Assembly: GCA_020635955.1 (NCBI GenBank)
Contig: JACJYW010000005.1
Coordinates: forward strand, 124,001-188,000
Length of the DNA stretch: 64,000 bases
Direction: 5' to 3'
DNA from: Crocinitomicaceae bacterium
GTDB lineage: Bacteria > Bacteroidota > Bacteroidia > Flavobacteriales_D > Crocinitomicaceae
Below are positions 8,076 to 17,400 of the stretch, one piece after another. Both the position numbers and the translations under genes were made by a program. The stretch's first letter is position 1, and the number at the start of each line of letters is the position of its first letter. The notes below the pieces were generated by a model that searched no databases, was not told the DNA's origin, and saw nothing but the letters and a program-made list of their open reading frames with translations.

Positions 8076-9629
8076 TTACACGGGCATTCTATTGAACCAA
8101 AAGAAATAGGTTCTGGCACTTCTGATCATTGCAACAATAAGCATCAGGGCTAAAATACTTGATAGAACAATTATTTTCAGACCAAAATTTGGTTTTATCG
8201 TTTCATCTGGTAAAACAGGAATCACGAAATTCTTTTTGTTATTCTCATCAATTTCGTACAAGATCTTTTTGTCTTCGATCTTATCGTAGTATTCCTTTAC
8301 ATAATCTGCATATTGAGATGTATTCCAAGATGTTAGATCTTTAAGTGTTTCTAATTCATTGGCTCTGTTCTTTACCAGATTAGCACAATATTTTTGGCCA
8401 TCATCACATGAAAGATCTCCTGTAGCCGGGTTCGTTAAAATGTATCTTGCCTGAAAATGTTCCTTGTTTGGCGTAACATGAAATAAAAGATCTTGAGGAT
8501 GTGTATCCCTTGAATACCTCACATGTAATCTCGTGAAGAATACATCTGATGCTGCTTGATTATTTTGATTGATTGCCCAATCTACACCGGCTTGCTGAAA
8601 GTCTGAATAGATAGGTGGTGGACCAACACAAGGATCGCATTTAACTCCTGGAAATGTAGGTGCAATATTCCATGCATATTCTAAGAAAATGGCCTCTTTA
8701 TCTTCTCTCATATGTGCCTTTTCGAAAAGATCAACGTAAAACTTTCCGAACTTCTCACGAACAAATAGTGGAACGTTCTTATCAGTTGGTATTTTTGTCG
8801 TTCTGTAGTTGGTGCATTCTACTCTTCCTTCTCTAGTGAAGGCATAAACGATCATATCCTGATCTCCATTTGCATTGGCCATACCCAATCTTATGGGTAA
8901 CATGAATTTTGGAGAAGTGTATGTTATTTGAAGTGGACGCAAGTTCTTCACTTTTTTTAATCCGGGATCATCAATATATTTATTGACATTACCCATTCCA
9001 CTTATCTCATCCAATTTTTCAACATTCACTTTAACTACAAAGAATTTCATGTCATTCTTAATGTATGGTTCAAGTACTTCCTCTGCAGATACTGGGATTT
9101 GATACTCATTGTCAATCAACCATTCTTTCAATCCTGTTGATTCTTTTGCAGATAAAATGAGTATATCATACTCTTCGACACTGTATTGAGCTTCAATGGT
9201 AACTCCGTAATCTTTTCGGTTACTATTGTCAACGCTTGTGCTTTTATTCATCCTCGGAATTCTATCAGAACTAGCCGTTTCAATGATCATGTCATTGTAG
9301 TTGTAACAGGGATTCTGATCATAATATTCTACCAATCTCGGGCCTGAGTAGGCATCCAATTTGGTGAACAATGATCCCGGCACCACGCGAATGTCCTCTC
9401 TTTTAAGTACAGATGGCACGGGCACCACCATGGCAAAATCCTTTACTTCTCCACTGAAATCATTGGACATGGTAACGGTAGTTTTATCACCGTCTCGTAC
9501 CAGGATGACTTGTGAGGTTTTGTTAAATAACTTGGCATCTGCTTTGGCAACATAGAATCCGCAAAAGGAGAAACCAGTTATTGAAATGCTGCTGATGAGC
9601 AACGCTACTAATACTTTACGTAGTTTCAT
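8076..9629 (-). CDS. DUF2330 domain protein, membrane-anchored
   Basis: 517 residues. An N-terminal signal sequence ends near FCGFYVAKADAK, where many DUF2330 proteins begin their mature part. The large extracytoplasmic region carries the DUF2330 hallmarks (VILVRDGDKTTVTM, AMVVPVPS, a GVKCDPCVGPPP cysteine motif, FHVTPNKEHFQARYIL). One C-terminal membrane helix (about residues 484-505) anchors it, with a short basic tail inside. The function of DUF2330 is unknown. The gene follows an RnfD/NqrB-like gene by 11 nt on the same strand, so the two are probably one transcript and may act together. Confidence 0.85.
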   Translation of the reverse strand: MKLRKVLVALLISSISITGFSFCGFYVAKADAKLFNKTSQVILVRDGDKTTVTMSNDFSGEVKDFAMVVPVPSVLKREDIRVVPGSLFTKLDAYSGPRLVEYYDQNPCYNYNDMIIETASSDRIPRMNKSTSVDNSNRKDYGVTIEAQYSVEEYDILILSAKESTGLKEWLIDNEYQIPVSAEEVLEPYIKNDMKFFVVKVNVEKLDEISGMGNVNKYIDDPGLKKVKNLRPLQITYTSPKFMLPIRLGMANANGDQDMIVYAFTREGRVECTNYRTTKIPTDKNVPLFVREKFGKFYVDLFEKAHMREDKEAIFLEYAWNIAPTFPGVKCDPCVGPPPIYSDFQQAGVDWAINQNNQAASDVFFTRLHVRYSRDTHPQDLLFHVTPNKEHFQARYILTNPATGDLSCDDGQKYCANLVKNRANELETLKDLTSWNTSQYADYVKEYYDKIEDKKILYEIDENNKKNFVIPVLPDETIKPNFGLKIIVLSSILALMLIVAMIRSARTYFFWFNRMPV

Positions 9630-9640
9630 AGTAATTAGAA

Positions 9641-10525
9641 TTAATTATTAATACTTATCTGGTTATTAGGTGATTCTTTTTCTTTGATCCATTCAAATTT
9701 TTTGGCCGGATAAATTTTATCTAGTAATACTGTTAATGGTGCCATAAAGAATAACACCCAAATTGGAGCAGTATATAATTGAATCCAGTTACTTAGGAAA
9801 AATGTCAGTCCCGCCAGTACTATGGACCATATGATTCTGGATCTTCTGGAATTTGGTGTTGTCATTGGATCAGTGATCATAAAAAAGGAGAACAACAGTA
9901 GTGTTCCACTTGAAAATTTGTGCATTAATACATCCATTTCCCAACCCTGATAGGCTACTGTACGCAAATATTCAAGGGCGAAGAGAGTTCCCAGAAAAAC
10001 CAATCCGGTTTCTAAACGATTGACTTTAAATAGAATAAACCCTCCTAGAATTGAAATGCCAAATAGGAACATGGCGTCACTTCCCCATTGTCCGGGTGAG
10101 ATCCATGCGTCCTGAAAGATTAAGATGGAAATGATAATCCCGAAATTGTTGGGATTGAAAAGGTGCTTGTTCTTTATTTTTATTAGGAATTTGCTTGAAA
10201 TTGAAATTACTGCCGCAACAGAAAGTGTTAGTATTGAATCAGAATGAAGGATCAAACAAATGCCCAAACCTGTAATAAGTGCACTTTTTAATCCACTCAT
10301 TTTTCCACCCGTTATTTTGAGCCAGATAAATTGAGTGAGAACACTGGTGCTTAAAATGATAAAGATCTCAATGGGCAATATCTCCCAGTTTAATTTCATG
10401 ATTCCATATCCAAGAAACAGTGATAAATAGGCAATTTGGAAATGACGGGCGTCTTGAGTTACTTTCTTGAATCCTTCAACAATACTTCCTATTATTGAGG
10501 AATCTGTGGTGGCTACCTGACTCAT
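9641..10525 (-). CDS. RnfD/NqrB-like integral membrane protein
   Basis: 294 residues with about eight to ten hydrophobic helices. HLFNPNNFGI (121-130) and SSGTLLLFSFFMITDP (205-220) followed by TTP correspond to conserved segments of the NQR2/RnfD family. In that family a threonine of the S-G-(x)-T motif carries covalently bound FMN; T208 is the candidate here. No other Rnf or Nqr subunit is encoded in the window, so this is a stand-alone relative and not part of a full Rnf complex. It is the first gene of a two-gene operon with the DUF2330 gene. The role, perhaps flavin-dependent electron transfer across the membrane to the DUF2330 protein, is inference. Confidence 0.8.
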   Translation of the reverse strand: MSQVATTDSSIIGSIVEGFKKVTQDARHFQIAYLSLFLGYGIMKLNWEILPIEIFIILSTSVLTQFIWLKITGGKMSGLKSALITGLGICLILHSDSILTLSVAAVISISSKFLIKIKNKHLFNPNNFGIIISILIFQDAWISPGQWGSDAMFLFGISILGGFILFKVNRLETGLVFLGTLFALEYLRTVAYQGWEMDVLMHKFSSGTLLLFSFFMITDPMTTPNSRRSRIIWSIVLAGLTFFLSNWIQLYTAPIWVLFFMAPLTVLLDKIYPAKKFEWIKEKESPNNQISINN

Positions 10526-10652
10526 AATTTAATTTTTATGCATTGCTTTTTTGCAATCGCAACAACAAGTACAGATGTTCGTCAAAAAGGTTCAAATTTT
10601 TTATTTAAGTCTTCCCCAGATGCTGTTTTCTGTATAATATTTAACAATTCCT

Positions 10653-10660
10653 TACCTTTG
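10653..10660 (+). promoter_or_regulatory. Candidate -7 element (TACCTTTG) of the beta-helix protein gene
   Basis: TACCTTTG matches TAnnTTTG exactly, 48 nt before the gene start. The -33 element is weak: only a TG at 10631-10632 is suitably placed. Confidence 0.5.
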
Positions 10661-10707
10661 CTTATGAATAGACGTCTACTTAAAAAACTTACTCTATCAT
10701 AAAGAGA

Positions 10708-13284
10708 TTGAAATACATATTTCTTTTAGCAACATTTTTATTCGTTGGTCAGTTAGATGCGCAAGTATACACTGTGATGAATACGAATGATGCTGGTGCA
10801 GGATCTTTGCGTTGGGGTATTGAATCCGCGGTGCCTGGTACTACGATCTATTTTGATCCTGGAATTGCTGGTCAAACAATTACGTTACTGAGTGAGATCG
10901 CTCCAACGGCCTCGGTTTTTATTTATGGTCAAAATAATGATATGACCATCTCAGGCGGAGGAACTACGCGTATGTTTAATATTACCGGAACGTATGATTT
11001 TAAAATATTCAACGTCACATTAGAAAATGGATTCAGTAGTAATGGAGCTGCTATATATGGTGCAACCGGAGCTGTAATTCACGCAGAAGATGTGTTATTC
11101 ATTAATAATCAAGCGACAAATGATGGAGGAGCAATACGTGGTTTATCAGCTACGTTTACTTTTAAAAATTGTGCCTTCGTTGCAAATGAAGCGGGATCTT
11201 TTGGTGGAGGTCACTCTCAGGTTTTTGGTAACTGCACAATGGAAAATGTGTTGTTTTCAGGTAACAAGGCAGGATATGGAGGAGGGATGTATTTGAGATG
11301 TAACTCAACTCTGATCAATTTAACCATCTCAGGAAATTTTGCGAATACTTTTGGCGGCGCTATTTATATGTATAGCAATACCGCCGTTGATATATACAAT
11401 AGTATTAGTTTCAATAATGCAACATCCTCAAATCCTCCGGGAATGCCTGCATCTTTTTTCGAATTGGAAAACGGATCTGTGATCAATATTGGCGTTCAAA
11501 ACTGTCTGATCCAGGGATCGGGAGGAAGTGGAAGTTGGAATTCTGCTTTTGGTTTTGATCTGGGAGGTAATATCGATACCAATCCATTGTTCGTTAATCC
11601 GGTTCCTCCAAGTTCAGCACCATCAAACACAGGAGATTATCATACAAATGTAGGGTCAACTGCTCAAAATAGTGGGTTGAATGCCATGTCAACCTTGCCA
11701 GTTGATCTTGATGGTCATCCTAGAATTGTAAATGGAGTGATTGATATGGGAGCATTTGAATATTGCAATACTTTTTCAAGTGGTGTGGTCAATGTGTGTT
11801 ATAGTTATAATTCGCCGGGAGGCAATGTTTATAATGCATCCGGCACTTATCAGGATACTATAGCTAATATGATGGGTTGTGATTCCATTATCACCACAAT
11901 TCTTAATGTGAATTCGACCTATAATACCTTAACTGAAACTCATTGTGAATCTCTGACTAGTCCTAGCGGATTATATACCTGGACAACCAGTGGAGTATAT
12001 CAGGATACTATTCCAAATATGGTAAGCTGTGATAGTGTGCTGACCTACAACCTGACGATCTTAAATAATTCTTTTATTACAATCTCGCCAACGGCGTGTA
12101 ATAGCTATTTTGTCCCGAGTGGATCATATACAATAACTACTTCAGGCACATACAATGATACTATTCCAAATGTTGCCGGTTGTGATTCGGTCATTACAAT
12201 AAACGCTACCATTAATTATCAATCAACAGGATCAATTGTAACAACAGAGTGTACTTCATACACATCTCCAAGTGGCAATTATACTTGGACGTCAACCGGG
12301 ACGTATAATGATACAATTCCAAATATGGCCGGATGTGATTCATTGATAGTGGTTCAACTCACCATAATTGGCCCGGTATATAATTATCTTTCAGATACGG
12401 CATGTGAGTCTTATACAAGCGCAAGTGGGAATTATGTTTGGACGACATCTGGAATTCATACGGATACAATTCCAAGTTTTAACGGATGCGATAGTATAAT
12501 TGTAGTGAATTTGATCATCAATAATCCAACCTATTCGAACATTAATGCTTTTGATTGTTCTAGCTATACTTCACCTAGCGGAAATTATACCTGGAACTCT
12601 TCAGGAGTTTATTCTGACACAATAGTTAATGCTGCAGGATGTGATAGTATCATCACTATTAACCTTAATATTCCCGGTGGGATGGGAACAGTGGACACAT
12701 TGATCTGTTCGCCATACACCTCGCCTTCTGGCAATTATAGTTGGGATCAAAATGGAACGTATTATGATACGTTGAGCACTACATGGGGCTGTGATTCCAT
12801 CATACAGATCAACATTCAGGCATTTGATGCGGACAATTATGTGTTCTTTGATGGCAGTGAATTGTCAACGAATTTTTCATCCGGTAATTTTAGCTGGATA
12901 TGGTGTGATTCTGCTGTGATTTTAACAGATATTTCGACTTATACCCCTGATCAAGCGGGTGATTATGCACTTATAGTTGACAATGGCAATTGCATTGATA
13001 CTTCAAACTGTATAGGAGTTAATAAAGATTATAGTACACTTACTGGATTTTCTCCAAATGGTGATGGAGTGAATGATGTACTGAAATTACCCGTTGCTGA
13101 CGAGAATAATTCCGTAACAATCTTTAACCGTTGGGGTGATGAGATCATTACTATTGATGGGTATAATAATCTAGATGTGGTATGGGATGGAACAGATAAA
13201 GGTGGCAATATTATAGCCGGTACGTACTACTACGTGATTACAGGTTCCACAACGAAAGCAGGCTGGGTACAATTATTAAAGTAG
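10708..13284 (+). CDS. Large secreted beta-helix and repeat protein, T9SS type B
   Basis: 858 residues from a TTG start; no usable ATG lies upstream, and the signal peptide (about 1-18, ending QLDAQ) begins right there. Residues 20-350 look like a right-handed parallel beta-helix (NDAGAGSLRWGIESA, then repeating N/G-rich turns ending HPRIVNGVIDMGAFEY), as in many polysaccharide-binding surface proteins. Next come seven repeats of about 55 residues, each with C-x-SYTSPSGNYTW and DTIPNMAGCDSI motifs and a conserved cysteine pair. The last 85 residues form a gliding-motility type B sorting domain (FSPNGDGVNDVL, IFNRWGDEI, WDGTDKGGNIIAGTYYY). It is predicted to be exported by the T9SS and held on the surface or released. 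Confidence 0.88.
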   Translation: MKYIFLLATFLFVGQLDAQVYTVMNTNDAGAGSLRWGIESAVPGTTIYFDPGIAGQTITLLSEIAPTASVFIYGQNNDMTISGGGTTRMFNITGTYDFKIFNVTLENGFSSNGAAIYGATGAVIHAEDVLFINNQATNDGGAIRGLSATFTFKNCAFVANEAGSFGGGHSQVFGNCTMENVLFSGNKAGYGGGMYLRCNSTLINLTISGNFANTFGGAIYMYSNTAVDIYNSISFNNATSSNPPGMPASFFELENGSVINIGVQNCLIQGSGGSGSWNSAFGFDLGGNIDTNPLFVNPVPPSSAPSNTGDYHTNVGSTAQNSGLNAMSTLPVDLDGHPRIVNGVIDMGAFEYCNTFSSGVVNVCYSYNSPGGNVYNASGTYQDTIANMMGCDSIITTILNVNSTYNTLTETHCESLTSPSGLYTWTTSGVYQDTIPNMVSCDSVLTYNLTILNNSFITISPTACNSYFVPSGSYTITTSGTYNDTIPNVAGCDSVITINATINYQSTGSIVTTECTSYTSPSGNYTWTSTGTYNDTIPNMAGCDSLIVVQLTIIGPVYNYLSDTACESYTSASGNYVWTTSGIHTDTIPSFNGCDSIIVVNLIINNPTYSNINAFDCSSYTSPSGNYTWNSSGVYSDTIVNAAGCDSIITINLNIPGGMGTVDTLICSPYTSPSGNYSWDQNGTYYDTLSTTWGCDSIIQINIQAFDADNYVFFDGSELSTNFSSGNFSWIWCDSAVILTDISTYTPDQAGDYALIVDNGNCIDTSNCIGVNKDYSTLTGFSPNGDGVNDVLKLPVADENNSVTIFNRWGDEIITIDGYNNLDVVWDGTDKGGNIIAGTYYYVITGSTTKAGWVQLLK
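11785..12823 (+). repeat. Seven tandem coding repeats of about 165 bp
   Basis: Seven units each encode about 55 residues with the pattern C-x-S-Y-x-SPSG-x-Y-W, DT(I/L), GCDSI. The DNA copies have diverged in codon use while the protein motif is kept, so they are old repeats under selection rather than recent duplications. Confidence 0.75.
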
Positions 13285-13289
13285 AGTGT

Positions 13290-13940
13290 CTATTTCTCTG
13301 TATAAGAGCAAGTCACCATGCCATCATAGATCTGTAGGTTTCCTATTTCTCCTTTAAGTACAACAATACTCAATGATGTGCCGGCTGGCAGAATAATAGG
13401 AAATTGTATGGTTTGTTCTGGATGAATCGAACTATAAAGTTTAGGCCCAAATTGTTTATTGGAGATATCCGTTAAGGTTTTTCCATTCAATGTTTTCATG
13501 AACACGTGAATTTCTTCAGTCACAACATTTCCTAAAGAATCTGTACTAATGGATGAGGTATAGTCACCTATCATTTGATTAATGATCAACATTTTGCCTT
13601 CTGGCGCTTTAAGCATTGCTCGATCATTGGTCATGGCCATTAATTTTGCAGTTCCAACGGATTGACGTTGACGTAAACCGGCATTTTGCGTTCGACAATT
13701 ATCAAGGGCAATATTGAAATCGGAGATACTCTTTAAGTATTTCTCCTCATCAGCAACATAGATCTGAATGGATCTATCCCGATTCTCAATGATATTCTCC
13801 ATATTGGAAATCACTGCTTTCAAACTGTCAATCGTTTTTTGTTGTTGGATGATCTTGTCCTCCAATTCTTTTTTTGCTTGTGCAAATGTCCCAGCGGCTG
13901 CTAATAAAAAGACAAATCCTATTTTGATCTTTAATCTCAT
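13290..13940 (-). CDS. Secreted coiled-coil protein with a domain shared with its neighbour
   Basis: 216 residues. A signal peptide (about 1-20, ending TFAQA) is followed by a coiled coil (about 22-90: KKELEDKIIQQQKTIDSLK and onward). The C-terminal 105 residues form a beta-rich domain homologous to the upstream neighbour's: IHVFMKTLNGKTLTD, QFGPKLYSS and FPIILPAGTSLSIVVLKG line up with segments there. The start lies six nt after the neighbour's stop codon, so the two are probably co-translated. The domain is not one I recognise. The coiled coil suggests oligomerisation or tethering. Confidence 0.75.
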   Translation of the reverse strand: MRLKIKIGFVFLLAAAGTFAQAKKELEDKIIQQQKTIDSLKAVISNMENIIENRDRSIQIYVADEEKYLKSISDFNIALDNCRTQNAGLRQRQSVGTAKLMAMTNDRAMLKAPEGKMLIINQMIGDYTSSISTDSLGNVVTEEIHVFMKTLNGKTLTDISNKQFGPKLYSSIHPEQTIQFPIILPAGTSLSIVVLKGEIGNLQIYDGMVTCSYTEK

Positions 13941-13946
13941 ATTGAC

Positions 13947-14393
13947 TTATTCATTAGTAACTTCAAATAAACTCATGAACCCTGATCCATTGAATTCTTT
14001 ACATTTTCCAGGATCACCTGATACGATCACCAAACTAAATTTGGTGCCTTCAGGTAATGTAATTGGGTAGGAAACCACCCCGGCTTTATTGTTAGATTGA
14101 AAGACCTGTGGGCCAAAACGATTTCCCTGCCAATCCGTTTTAATATTTCCATTAATGGTTTTTATAAAGATTCTTACCGGTGTTGAACTAGTTGTCCCGT
14201 CTGGATTAGAAATCAATTCTCCAATTGAATTGGAAAATATACTTTCAATCACCCAGGTTTTTCCTGCAGGAACTTCGAAATTGGCAGTAAAGTTGTTAAA
14301 CTCAACGAGCTTACCTTCTTTCTTTTGTGAAAAAGTTAATGATGGGGCAACAACCAGCATGGTCATTAGTAAGATGTTTTTTAGCGTCTCCAT
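13947..14393 (-). CDS. Small secreted protein, paralogue of the next gene's C-terminal domain
   Basis: 148 residues: a signal peptide (about 1-22, ending SLTFSQ) and then a single beta-rich domain. VRIFIKTINGNIKTD, RFGPQVFQS and YPITLPEGTKFSLVIVSG match the C-terminal domain of the following gene at the same spacing. It lies 95 nt after the giant PKD-protein gene and on the same strand, so the three genes may form one transcript. No sorting domain or lipobox is present, so the protein may be periplasmic. The function is unknown. Confidence 0.75.
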   Translation of the reverse strand: METLKNILLMTMLVVAPSLTFSQKKEGKLVEFNNFTANFEVPAGKTWVIESIFSNSIGELISNPDGTTSSTPVRIFIKTINGNIKTDWQGNRFGPQVFQSNNKAGVVSYPITLPEGTKFSLVIVSGDPGKCKEFNGSGFMSLFEVTNE

Positions 14394-14488
14394 AAAACGA
14401 AAATTGGTCTACCTAAAGGTAAACCAATTCCGTGCCATGATTAAAAAGTATTTTTAGAGTTATCCTTATTTCAATGTGAAGAAGTAAC

Positions 14489-17400
14489 TTAATTCTTGAT
14501 GAGTCTCTTGGCAATGATCTCATCATCTATTTTTATTCTCAGGATATAAGCCCCTGGAGTAAATCCATCAAGATCCAATTGATAGATCTGTTGACCATAT
14601 ATTTGACCTGAACTCAATAAAAGTTTGCCTGAAACATCATACACTTCCATTGAAGCATTAGAAGGCAATTCAATATTGAAAATATCAGATGATGGGTTTG
14701 GATAAACATGAATGTAGGTTAGGCTTTTTTCTTCCATTCCAACAGTGCAGTTAGGCAATACATACATACATATTGTAGTATCACATCCGTTTGCATCTGT
14801 TGCAGTTAAACAAGCCTGATATGTTCCATATGAACTATAAACATGATTTGGATAGACAGCTGAACTGTATGTGCCGTCACCAAAATCCCAGAAATAAGTG
14901 TAAGGTTGCGAACCACCGTATACTGAACTGGCAAAATAAACGCCGCAATTCGTGGTATCTGGCACATAGGTGATCACAGCACCAATTGAACAGTTTCCGC
15001 AATTCACCATTACTGGAACAGTATAGGAATCTGAACACATTATGTTGCTATCAATAATAGTTAACACAGCTAAATATGTTCCGTTTGCCGCATATTGATG
15101 CGAAGGATAAGTAGCCGTTGATGTTGTTCCATCTCCGAAATTCCAGTAATGTGTTATACCAGTTCCTACAGTATTTGGTACAAACCAAATAGAATCACAC
15201 GTAATTTGAGCATAAGAGAACATGGCATTACAAGCCGGTGGATAACAGTACGCATAGACAACATTACAAATGGTAGTGTCACATCCATTGGCATCAGTAA
15301 TAGTTACACATGGGGTATAAACTCCATATGAATATTGATGCATTGGATGAGCAAGGGTGCTCGTAGTTCCGTCTCCAAAATTCCAGAAATAGGTATAAGG
15401 TGCTGTCCCACCAAATGCTGTACTTGTGAAATAAGTCATACAATTAACAGAGTCAACAACTGAAGCGAAAGCTCCATTTACTCCGCATGGTGTAAAACCA
15501 CAGTTAACGTTTATTAGCATTGTATATGCGCTAGAACACCCGGCTAAAGAATCAATAATATATAGTACAACGGGATAGGTTCCATTAGAAGCATATTGAT
15601 GAGCAGGAGTAGGTAAGGTACTTGAAGACCCATCACCAAATGTCCAGTAGTAATAATATTGGTTACCCAGTGCAGTTGGGATGAACCAAACTGAGTCGCA
15701 AGCTACATATGAATAGGTAAATTGCGCATTACATGAAGATCCGGTACATTGAGAATATACAACACCACAAATGGTAGTGTCACATCCATTAGCATCAGTA
15801 ATGGTTAAACAAGGTGTGAATGTTGTGTTGTTGGGATATGAATGTGTTGGATGTTGTTGAGTGCTGTATGATCCATCTCCAAAATCCCAGTAATAGGTAT
15901 AAGGTGCAGTACCACCAAAGGCAGTGCTCACGAATTGAATATTGCAGCTCACAGAATCAGAATACCAGGTGAAAGCACCATCAACATTGCAATTTGTGTT
16001 ACAGTTGATGTTTACAATTACCAATGAACTGTCATAGCATCCGGTTAAAGAATCCCACATTTCAAGTACAACGTAATAAGTTCCGTTCGCACCGTATTGG
16101 TGAGCCGGAGATGGAGAATTACTCATATATCCATCATCAAAATACCAGGTATATGAAGCGGTTTGACTATAAATATCAGGAGTAAACCAGATTGAATCAC
16201 AGGTAATTGGCGTATAGCTGAAATCACCGTTACATGATTGTGGATTACAATTGACGTAGATCGGTTGACAGAATGACGTATCACAACCATTAACATCCGT
16301 AATGGTCAGGCAAGGAGTCCATACACCATTTGTTGGATAACCATGGGATGGATTTGCTTGGTTGCTAGTGGATCCATCTCCAAAAACCCAGTAGTAATTA
16401 TAAGGTGCTGAACCTCCCCAGGCGGTTGAAATAAATTGAACGTCACAGGTATTACTGTCAACAGAATAGGCAAATCCTCCATCCACATTACAGGTTCCAC
16501 AGTCTATCATAATGGTATAATAATAACTGTCACTACACATGGATAATGAGTCGATCACTGTCAAAGAGATCACATAAATACCGTTAGATCCATATACATG
16601 AGTGGGCGAAGGCAAGGTAGAATAAGTACCATCACCAAAACTCCAGAAATAATCGTATTGCATTCCATAGCTTGCAGGATAGAACCAAACCGAATCACAA
16701 CCAATATTTGCTACTGTGAACAAAGCATCACATGAAGCAGGGGCACAATTAGGCATGATCGTATCGCAAATTACAGTGTCACATCCATTTGCATCTGTGA
16801 TGGTCAGACATGTCCACCACCATCCTGGGTTTGTATTGATTGGAAATTGATGTGTTGGATGAGCATTAGTACTTGTGTTACCGTCTCCAAAATCCCAATA
16901 GAAACTATAAGGTGCTGTACCTCCCCAGGCCGTAGATACGAATTGAACGTTGCAATTAATGGAATCAACATTCCAGGCAAAGGCGCCATTAATATTGCAA
17001 TTAGCGCCACAATCTACCGTCACTAATCCGGTGTAAATAGCATTGCATCCACTTATGGTGTCAAATAGTTGCAAGACTACACCATATGTGCCGTCGGCTG
17101 AATATTGATGAGACGGATACATAGCGTTACTGTAGGTTCCGTCTCCAAAACTCCAATTATAAAAATATTGTGCTCCTTGAGAAACTGGTACAAACCAGAT
17201 AGAATCACAGCTAGCATAAACTTGTGTGAATTGAGCATCACACGAAGTTGGATTACATGTAACGGCAACCGTATCGCAGTAAGTAGCTGTACAACCATTG
17301 GCATCTGTAACGGTTAAACACGGAAAATACCACGCGTTGTTACCATATTGATGAGAAGGATGCGCGACATTGCTGGTGGTTCCATCACCAAAATCCCAGT

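Noticed and set aside
11785..12823. Considered as a CRISPR-like or satellite array
   Set aside because: The repeats are in frame, long, diverged at DNA level and encode a conserved protein motif. No CRISPR array or cas gene is seen anywhere in the window.
16306..17304. Several 60-75-codon minus-strand frames inside the PKD protein gene
   Set aside because: They are the same repeated shadow frame in successive PKD repeats and have no start context or motif.
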